Positions 55,834 through 64,000 of a DNA stretch of 64,000 nucleotides are shown here, one piece after another (positions within the stretch are counted from its first letter, which is position 1; every line of letters begins with the position of its first letter). The notes under the pieces were generated by a model. The model saw only the letters and a list, made by a program, of their open reading frames with translations, was not told the origin of the DNA and searched no databases. Position numbers and translations under genes: made by a program. The DNA comes from Stropharia rugosoannulata. Lineage: Eukaryota > Basidiomycota > Agaricomycetes > Agaricales > Strophariaceae. The DNA lies in the NCBI GenBank assembly GCA_028532985.1, contig JANCIK010000005.1, positions 502,501 through 566,500 on the forward strand, written 5' to 3'.

Positions 55834-58800
55834 TACGACAGATGGTGGTCTACGGAAGACAGCAGATGTGTAAAGAGAGATGGCAGTTGAGAATGAAGTC
55901 GAAGTGTTGAAACGTTTGTAGTGCACATGGCAGCCGATAGATTCTATTGGCTCCGAGGGGTCCATTGAAGTCTATTGATCCTTCTTGTTGCCCCCTCTCA
56001 CGATGGCTACACCCTCGGCTAATTGTCGCATAGATGTATCAGACCTAGGGGAGTCTGCAGAACACCCGTGGATTATTGTATGCATCTCAGTCGTAGTCAA
56101 AGTAGCCTAGAGAGTATAATTATGGAGAGTTTAATCGGAGGCTTGTCACAGTCCAATCGACTAGCGTTGTTTGATTCCGATGCAGAAATTATGAAGCTAC
56201 AGAGCAGTATAAGTATCAGAGAATGCGAAGGTATTTATTACCTTGGCTTTGCAGACAATTCTTTTGCAGGATCAGTTCTTGCTATCTCGATTTTCTCGTA
56301 TTGCAGGATTTCATCAGTTGCGAGATAACGGAGGAAGCCGAGCGGCCGAGTCGCGGAGCTTCAATCAATTCTTAAAATGGAGATGCCCCTACGCCATCAG
56401 AACGTCGTCAAGAGCGGCGACCTCCCGGCATCGGCAACCTCAACGAAGACGCACTCAGGCCACATTTTAAAGTGTCAACCTCCCATTCACCGCACATATC
56501 CCTCCCCCGTACATCATACATACGTACAGGTAACCAATTAATGGTTTATATTTTATGTCAACAATAAGTCTGATGGTACTCTATTTCAAGTTCGAGTTGC
56601 ATTCAATTGATCGGCGTGGGCTTTGTGAGGCTTTGTGGCATTGGGAAAAAAGCTGTCGGTTTCCAGGAATAATTACAGTATCAAAGACATTGAAGCATCA
56701 CCGGAGGCCGCCGATAGAGTTAGACTGTCATTTGCGTGCGATTGATGATACATATATGTGCCACTACATTCATTGGCATCATACTAGGTGCATTCATCAT
56801 CGTTCTACCTGAGAGTAGGGACTCTCCACTGCGCATAGACCGTTAGTACCTACCAGAGTCAGGTCCAGGAATCAAACCTAGTTTTATTTGATCATCGAGA
56901 AACACTCCCACTTTTCATCTTTGAAGTTACTTATGTATAATTTATTCCTGATTCGTCATAACACTTACGCATACCTGTGTTTGCATTTTTTTTGGAAAGT
57001 GTATTCCTCTTCGAAGAAGTCCTCCACAGAATGCATAGACTTCCGTCTCACAGCACCTCACTATCTAACAAGTGGCATATGAAGAGAGGCTAATAACCTG
57101 TGCGAACTGTCGGGACTTGGTATCCAGTTTGCAATTGGTTCACAGTTCTTTGCAATCACTGGTAACACTTAATCGCCGACACATGCGCATGTGTTTTTCT
57201 CACTGCTTGGGGATAAAATTTGTGAAATAAAGTACGTGTACAAACCTGAGGCCGAGGTTTCAGCTGGTTTCAGTCGATTGGTCTTTTTCGATCCAGGCAC
57301 ACCAGGGTCCAACAACCTCCGGCTGCCTCATGGTAATGTTGTTTTTTCCACTTACTGTTACAGGTCGTCACAGTGGCTCTGCTGCCGCCCGGTTGCAACA
57401 CGGCACGGTCGGCGAGCCACTATTGACCACAGTTGCTCTGCTGACGCCTGCTTGCCACACGGCATGGTCGCCGCTGAGCCACTGACACTTTGTTCTATGT
57501 ACCTAGATTAATACATGCGCATTAGATAGGTAATTACCATAGTGGTACAGTAAAACACGCACTGAGGAAGACAAAGGAAGTTTAGTTCTTGTTGCACGCC
57601 ATTGAAAATCAATGATGCGAGAGAGCAAAGTGACGCAGTCGTAGGAACCAGGACATTTCGACTGGAGTCCATTAGGGCCACGGGACTCAAACGGAACTGC
57701 ACAGCCGCAAGTCACTGAGCGAGCCACAGATAAATGTGTTGCCACTACTTATTATCTTAAGCTTAAAGCCCCATTAAATCTTCACATTAAACCAACACTA
57801 AGCTAATGAAGCACAAACAGAAAGGGAGCATAAGCTTTAAAAGTGTCTGCGCTTGGTTGCGAGTCAGCGCAATCCGCTTCTCCCGTTGCAAATGGCCGCA
57901 TCGTTCTCACGGCGGTCAACATCCGTTGCTTTGCAATTTATCACATTAACATACCATTTTATTATTATTTATCCTCGCAAAGCACTACTATAGTACACTG
58001 GGGACAGTATAAAGCCAATTGGCTGCCTGGGCATGAGCTACGACATGAATTTGGCTGGTCGCCCCCCTGTGTGAATTGATTCGGCAAGGCCGGCTTCGGG
58101 GCTCATGTCGATGCCGGTATTTTACTTCACGGCTCTTCGGAAAGCCCCTGTGTGACATTATTATGTTACCCTCACGTGCATGATATGTTCTTATTTCGTT
58201 TTTCCTTACTCCAAAAGGTAGGCGTCGGCAATCGAATTCCGAATAAGACCAATCGAACCCGTTCTCCCTGAGGCCATAGGCTATTCTCACGATCTGGCCC
58301 TTTCTGATCGATTGATGCAAATGTACATCGGGATCTATGTCACCTAAACGCCATTGGGTTACATAGGGCTACAGGACAAAAATTCTTGAGAAAAATACTG
58401 ATGAACGCAGGGGCTGCTCCATGAATTCCCAGACTATCTGTCAATGCTATGACAGATCGCTAGTCACAATGTTCTTCGATACTCAAGCTCTGTTACAGTG
58501 TCGCTTCACCTGTTAATGTACAGAGATAATACTTGTTTTCCTAAAACAAGTGATGTTGTGTCACAGTAACTGGTATTTTTTTTATTAGGTACTTATGTAT
58601 ATATTTAATGCTTCCTTAACTTGATGCCCTACTACAACGATGTGATCGCGCCGCGCGGCCGCAGCAATGCTCAAGCGTTCAGTACTCAGTAAGCGAAAAT
58701 TTATCGCATAACGCATGACGTCACGGTCAACACCGTCTACTAAATGCCACTAGAGGCTACGAGCATACTTGGCAGGCGTGCTCAGATAGTAGTTTGCTCG

Positions 58801-59275
58801 AGACTGTCCTTGCATCCCTCCCAATGATAAATCGTTATAAGAAATTTAAAGATGTCATAACGTACCATTCAGCCTACGGCTAACAGTACTTGACGTATGT
58901 ATCTGCTCTTCATATATATTTTTTGTAGAAATTGGCGCACCACTTGTTCGTATTGAAGTCTGAAGACAGTCATCAGCTACATACCAGGGCACTCTAGCGC
59001 CAGCCTGTAGTGATGCGGTATTTTTCCACATTTCCAACGTGCAATTTTATTCGTTCGTCTCGGTGACAGTCCATGTTTAACTTTCAATACATTTGCATAC
59101 ACTTTTTGTACAATATCTGAGCTGTGTATTACAGATTGCTTGACAATAAAAAAAGAATAAATACTACTGTTCTCCAGATCCGTTATACTGTGCTGTATTA
59201 TCTCCATACCTACGAGTCGGCCGTCCACTCTCCGTGTCATCTACGTATAGAGTAACAAATAATCATTTCCTTAAA
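55834..59275. other. Gene-poor stretch of 3.4 kb
   Basis: Many short ORFs without family features on both strands (for example 56023-56328 plus, 57191-57511 plus, 57988-58320 minus). Includes the tandem repeat at 57369-57485. No gene supported. Confidence 0.4.
57369..57485 (+). repeat. Two-copy imperfect tandem repeat, period about 59 bp
   Basis: CACAGTGGCTCTGCTGCCGC.. and CACAGTTGCTCTGCTGACGC.. each continue to ..GAGCCACT. GC-rich in an AT-rich setting. Confidence 0.6.
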
Positions 59276-61050
59276 CTATAATCTGAGCATTAATTTTGCC
59301 ACTGTGACCAAGTGGGTGGGCTTTAGCAGCATCCTAAATTTGGTTTGCTTCAGTACCGTGGATGTAAATGTGAATTGCCAATGTAGACTAACCAAGTGAG
59401 TCGACCCGTCGTCGTAGGTGACAATGCGCTCGACTTTCCTTTCGTACCGCTGATTGCCGTTGTGAGAGCCGGTGCTGTTTGACAGTTCAAAGTTATTTGA
59501 CTTTGAATATTGGGAGGCAATGCTGTTGCGCGCGTTTAGAGACGCGAGCATCGTGTTCAGGTATCTGTACCCAGTTTACCGTGAGTAACCTGTTTCTGGA
59601 TGCGATAAAGATAACTCACAGCTTTCCCGTAAGGAAGTAAAATGCAGCATACATCGGACTAGTTGGCAGCGCAACAGCAACAATCAGGGTGACAAGGGCA
59701 ACCATGGAAGTAAGGATCCCGGTGTTGACGGTGAAGACCTAAACATTATCACATGAGTAGGCGGTTCTACCGGAAACACTTCAGACGTACAACTAATCTC
59801 CGAACAATCCCTTTGCTTGTGGTCCAGCCTGTCCGTTGAGAGTAAAGAAGGAATGTCATAGTGGCAGCAATTATTATGTCTGCAGCAGCTGCAGTGCCGT
59901 TGATAGAGATTGAGAGATGGTGTAACTTATGTAGGACGTCTGTGATACTAGGAGTATGGAAACCCCTACTAACATATGCTGAGTCGGGAGAGAAGCTGGG
60001 TCAGATTATGGCGCATCATAGCGTCGTTGATTGCCGCTTACCACAAGTCACCGCTATCAAACCTAAGATTAACGGTGGTAGAAACTGGACGTAATGCGAT
60101 ACATACCGAATTTAGCGATAACAAATAATGAAGGAATTGCGACGAAGATGTAATTCCCTTTACTGACTATGGTATGGAAATTAGTAGGCTTAAACATTGG
60201 GCAAACTGGACTCACGTTTCCATATTCTGTAAACGAAGAATCCTTGTACCAGCAAGCAAACAAGTCCCTGAACACGCGATCCTAATTGGTCTCAAAGCAG
60301 AAGCGTCGTAGAAGATGACTGATTACCTCTAGCAATGCTTGAACCTGAGAAGGAGAATTTATACTGAGCTTTTACAAATGGTTGGAACAGACGTACCACT
60401 AGACTCCAAATGTGATTATTGAGAGCTTTAGGGTTGAAATAATTCTACATAGGACGGTGGACCACGTTAATAATTTAATAAAGGTAGAAATAGCCGGCTG
60501 ATAGCCTGAGACAAGCGGGTCGGGTAAGTACCTGAATCAAATAGTAATAAACTGCAGAGACGTTAGCGATGTAGATTACAGACTAGATAGCAGCGTCTGA
60601 CTTACTTGCTTGTCCGATGACAGCTTGGTGCGCAGTGTCTACAATCCTATCCTTAAGGTTATACATCTATTTGGACGGTTTTGGAACGCCCTAACATACC
60701 ATGCACAAGCCACCTGTACGAGAACTTCTGTTACAGTGAATTCTAACAACATTTACTCAGGACAACTCACCAGTAGTTTTGTTTCCAGTCCATCTTTAGG
60801 GTAGGTGATGTAATACCTTGTTCCCCATGCTCAGCGTAAGTACAAGGTCTGAACCAGGGTCAATATATGAACTCACCACCAGTATTGAGCCGTGGCAATG
60901 CCCCACAAACTGCAATATCCGCGAGTATAAGCGAGAGCAGGTTGCAAGATGACATATAACGTACGATGCGGCTACTATCACACCTATCAGCAGAGCGCCG
61001 AAAGTATTGTCAAGCTTGGGGACGCCAGCAGCAGCAGCAGGATCGGACAT
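59276..61050 (-). CDS. DUF6534-type seven-helix membrane protein
   Basis: About fourteen exons: 61050-60965, 60909-60877, 60816-60771, 60713-60700, 60646-60606, 60551-60532, 60444-60397, 60344-60327, 60267-60216, 60166-60107, 60062-60042, 59978-59791, 59738-59620 and 59564-59276. The sum is 1035 nt, 344 residues. It begins MSDPAAAAGVPKLDNTFGAL, then LLIGVIVAASLWGIATAQYW, as in this agaric family. Further marks are DTAHQAVIGQ, GLVCLLVQGFFVYRIWKLS, SISINGTAAAADIIIAATMT, FTVNTGILTSMVALVTLIV and the tail RIVTYDDGS. It resembles receptor-like membrane proteins that are greatly expanded in agaricomycetes; ligand and role are unknown. Very short exons (14, 18, 20 and 21 nt) make automatic models unreliable. 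The last exon's end is the least certain part. Confidence 0.82.
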
Positions 61051-61875
61051 GGTAGACCGTTGGAAGGCGGTCAAGAGGAAGGGTAAGGTCTGACAAAGAT
61101 CCTTATTTTCGGAGCAGCCTCTTCCTATATACATACCCTATTATGTCGAATGTGTAACAACTCAGATTAGTATTAAGAGTAACGGCAAGTGACAGCTCTA
61201 TCTTTGCGCTATGCAGCATTATGCTTAGTATCTTTCCAGTTATTTTTGAGTAGGATGTTGTCCATCAGTGATGATGTGTCACACTCACGGAAAATCGTAA
61301 AACATATGTACAGTCAAGATGGTTTGAAATATCAATAAGCGAGATATCCGGATCCAAGAAGTCCGCTCTCTCGCGACGTGGAGTAGTAACGGTACTCCTC
61401 GTCATAGTTTACGTCCTTTTCTCTACATTTCTACGCCGCTAAGTATCTGTTGATTCTATGTTATTCCTAAACAATTGTACGTGGTTGTAATGCTTCTGAT
61501 CAGCCTGCTGGTCAACAGCCCATAGGATGCCTTTTCTTGCACCTCCCTTGTATGTCAAGACTCTACCTATGAGATCTTGCGTATAGCCATGGTAGAGCTT
61601 CTTGATTCTCAAGCTATATGTAAGAATGTACTCATATGAAACGCTGATGCTCTCCCTTCAGAGACCGGCCACCGTCAACCACTCTCGGCACCTTTGTAGA
61701 GCGGCCTCTACAATCTTCCACATGTTCATCCGATCTATTACCGATGATTCCGAGTGTACACATACATAAGATGGGCCTGGGCGATGATGGATGCTTAGAT
61801 CTATCTAGTATGTAGTTTTTATCTCTGTTTTTAGGAGTAGACTTTGAACGAGGCGTATTTATGCCGCTCTAGTAC
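61051..61875. other. Intergenic, no supported gene
   Basis: Promoter side of the DUF6534 gene up to the transposon. Nothing recognised. Confidence 0.45.
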
Positions 61876-62762
61876 ATACGCAGAGGACCCCGGAATATCC
61901 CCACAGAAGCTTGATCCCAAAATTGTCGAATTTTGGGTTTCTTGTCCGGACAATTTTTCTGAAATTTTCTCGTTTTTTGTCCGGTTCGGAGCCTATTGGC
62001 GCTAGCCGTTTTCAATTTTTCAAAATTTGTCCGCATTTCAGATGTAGTCTTCCTTGGCGTTAAAATTTGTCCGTTTCAAGGGATCTGGCCTTCAAAAGCC
62101 CCGATATACTGAGTTTGTGCTTGCGGGGACAAGATGTTTCTCGCCCATACAAGTACATAGAATAGAACACTAATAGAGTGTATATTATGTTGAATAGTAC
62201 AACAAGAATTAATGACTTAAGTAATTTATACTAACCCATCATCTTCTTGTTCCGAGGCGCGCTTTTTGAAAGACTTCACAGCTGTGTTAATGAGCGAAAG
62301 GCCAGCTTTCAGCTCTACAAATAGCTGTATATTGTTGGGAACAAGGTCAAATCCTGCTGAGTTTTGCGCCACGGGGTTTGAGCGCAAAGACCATGCTCAG
62401 CATGGGCATGCTGTGTCAGTGTGGTCCAGACTCTACATGGCGCACCGTGTATTGCGTAGTGCAGTCCAGCAAAAAATGTTATCTATCGGGAGTCGAACCA
62501 AGACACTATTCAATTCTGAAATTCGTATATGCTACTAGACCACAGTGAGGCTCTCTTGTCCGTACCAGGATGTACCCTCCATACATTTTGTCAAATCTGT
62601 CCGCACTGCGGAGGCTTTTGGGATCTAGCTGTTTGGGCCAAGTTTGTGCCCAAATCCACATTTTTTGTCCAAATGACCTGAAGCCGTTTGCTCATTTTTT
62701 CTCAAAATTTGTCCAGACTGGTATCAAGCCGTTATGGGTATATTCCGGGGTCCTATACGCAG
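61876..62762. mobile_element. 871-bp TIR element with 8-bp target duplication
   Basis: The element is 61884-62754, flanked by ATACGCAG (61876-61883 and 62755-62762). The ends share AGGACCCCGGAATAT exactly as an inverted repeat, and about 32 of 39 bases overall. The subterminal regions carry many copies of TTTGTCC(G), all in the same direction. The left arm also holds the hairpin CCCAAAATT/AATTTTGGG (61916-61937) and the palindrome TTGTCCGGACAA (61942-61953). No transposase frame. An 8-bp duplication is usual for hAT and KDZ-type elements; the superfamily is not certain. Confidence 0.9.
62478..62556 (-). ncRNA. tRNA-like (SINE-type) segment inside the TIR element
   Basis: On the minus strand GTGGTCTAGTAGC resembles a pol III A box and GGTTCGACTCCC, about 40 nt further, is a canonical B box. 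The acceptor and anticodon stems do not pair well, so this is not a working tRNA; a decayed tRNA or tRNA-derived SINE head is more likely. Confidence 0.4.
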
Positions 62763-62905
62763 TCGTTGGCAGGCTGATTGTGGTCGCTGAAAATAGTAGA
62801 TCCCCGTTTGACTATCCTGTGAAGGTCTCTTCGGCGACAATTGGTTTAAATTGTCTGGCAGAAATGTAGATACACACCCTGTCTCCTAACTTTCTTCTTG
62901 CCAAT

Positions 62906-64000
62906 ATGACTACCACTCAGCTTGCGACGCGAAGAGCAGCCGCTCTTGCTCGAAGTCCGCTTTGGAGAATTGCCGCTGAAACACTGAATTTCGACCAACG
63001 GATTGAATTGACATATGAGCGAGTCAAGTCAATCGTGAAAACTTACCGTAATTTAATCAACATCGCCAGACATTTAGTTCTACTATGCTAATAAAGTACA
63101 CCTCATCTAGAGCTTACCAAAGATGATCTCTATAATGTTTCATCAAAATACTGGGAATTACAGTAAGTCTCGCCAAACGTCCCACTGGTTGAGCGCCTCA
63201 GTTAATCCCCGACGTAGTACTGATCCTATACTACTGATGGTATAAATTCACTGTCTCAATAAGAACAGATACTGAATTTGATATAGGACTGCTCTGCTGG
63301 TACACTGACTACTATACACTTGAACCTTTGCGGAGGAACTTTGTCCATGTACGCTAGAGAGAGGCCGGACGTAGCCGAAGTACTAGACAAACTGCTTTCC
63401 TTTGAACTTTCGTAAGTTCACTACTGTCCCTACTGAGAGCTTCAGTTGTTGATTCAGCCATGTTTGTCAGAGGTCAATACTGTTTAACTGAGCTAGGACA
63501 TGGAATAGATGTTAGGAACTTGGAGACAACAGCGACAATGTTATCTAGCGGAGAATTCGACCTTCATACGCCCACTCCGGCGGCAGCAAAGTGAGCTTAT
63601 ATCTTGTATATTGCTTCAGGGTTTGACTGACTATATTAGGTATATGCCTCCAACATCTCCTTGCGGAACCTCCGTCGTCTCAGTTGTGTTCGCCCGAGCC
63701 ATTGTTAATGGACAGGACCATGGCATAAAGCCTTTCATAGTCTACCTTAGCGATGGAAAGAAAATGAACCCTGGAATCTCATGCAAAATCCTACCTGCGA
63801 GAGGTTCGTATCTGATTTTTACTGATTCTCTCAAACTAATGAATTTCCAGGCGGGTCCCGGCCTATCAAGCACGCTCTCACCTACTTTGATCATGTGCGC
63901 CTGCCAGCGGAGGCGCTGCTGGGATCTATTGACAAGCCCCATGACGTTCGCCTCGATTTCTTTATCAAGATATACCGAATCTTGGTTGGAACATTATCTA
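62906..64000 (+). CDS. Acyl-CoA oxidase/dehydrogenase-like protein (3' partial)
   Basis: Exons 62906-63047, 63111-63162, 63218-63239, 63287-63411, 63471-63590, 63640-63803 and 63851 to beyond the window (introns 47-63 nt). All junctions are in phase for the 258 residues visible. It opens MTTTQLATRRAAALARSPLW, with FDQRIELTYERVKSIVKTYQ, then KYWELHTDPILLMDCSAGTL and LNLCGGTLSMYA. The flavin-site motif is CLTELGHGIDVRNLETTATM, followed by SPCGTSVVSVVFARAIVNGQ, HGIKPFIVYLSDG and FDHVRLPAEALLG. This order is that of peroxisomal acyl-CoA oxidases, the first step of beta-oxidation, with FAD and release of peroxide. It is an agaric-type short-linker variant. The C-terminus, including any peroxisomal signal, is outside the window. 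Confidence 0.9.

Noticed and set aside
56864..56882. GGAATCAAACC, a B-box-like sequence on the minus strand
   Set aside because: No A box on the appropriate side, no stems.
1..64000. CRISPR arrays, operons and ribosome-binding sites
   Set aside because: None present; spliced nuclear genes of a fungus make them irrelevant.

Overview
The window is nuclear DNA of a basidiomycete fungus, most likely an agaricomycete mushroom. The genes carry many introns of about 44-90 nt with GT-AG ends. The families are typical of that group: a DUF6534 seven-helix membrane protein, an F-box-like short protein, a kinetochore Dsn1/Mis13 subunit, and an AA9 lytic polysaccharide monooxygenase that points to a wood or litter decayer. 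I resolved introns by hand from reading frame, splice consensus and family motifs. Where the exon sum is divisible by three and the protein runs without a stop, I treat the model as good.

Layout. At 1-633 is the 3' end of a low-complexity protein. At 1.9-4.3 kb three minus-strand genes share a short 'GGxF..I.GNxY' beta-type motif. At 5.2-6.9 kb is an agaric membrane protein with an apparent frameshift. At 8.4-10.6 kb is DSN1. At 13.5-14.5 kb is a zinc-finger gene, and at 17.3-18.3 kb an F-box-like gene. From 19.45 to 30.79 kb lies a direct tandem duplication of about 5.4-5.8 kb. Each copy has one zinc-finger gene and the 3' end of a large unknown gene, whose only complete version is at 30.2-33.1 kb. 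Copy A was later hit by a 580-bp MITE (empty site kept in copy B); copy B carries its own insertion of about 0.95 kb.

At 34.7-36.2 kb is a nine-exon methylglyoxal-reductase-like SDR with a 9-nt microexon. At 37.4-38.7 kb is an unknown gene. At 40.3-45.7 kb sits a complete Ty1/copia retrotransposon with identical LTRs, a 5-bp target duplication and one uninterrupted gag-pol frame, inserted in the promoter of a small unknown gene (45.9-46.4 kb). A broken paralogue of that small gene follows at 47.65-47.99 kb, then a fourth member of the zinc-finger family (48.2-48.8 kb, minus).

The right end holds a DUF427 protein (49.6-50.6 kb), a YggS/PROSC PLP-homeostasis protein (51.0-52.0 kb), the AA9 LPMO (52.7-54.1 kb), an alpha/beta hydrolase (54.5-55.8 kb) and the DUF6534 protein (59.3-61.05 kb). 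It also holds an 871-bp terminal-inverted-repeat element with an 8-bp target duplication (61.88-62.75 kb) and the 5' part of an acyl-CoA oxidase (62.9 kb to the end). The clearest theme is lineage-specific expansion: a zinc-finger family whose first finger is split by an intron at the same place in all four members, spread partly by tandem duplication, among young and old mobile elements.
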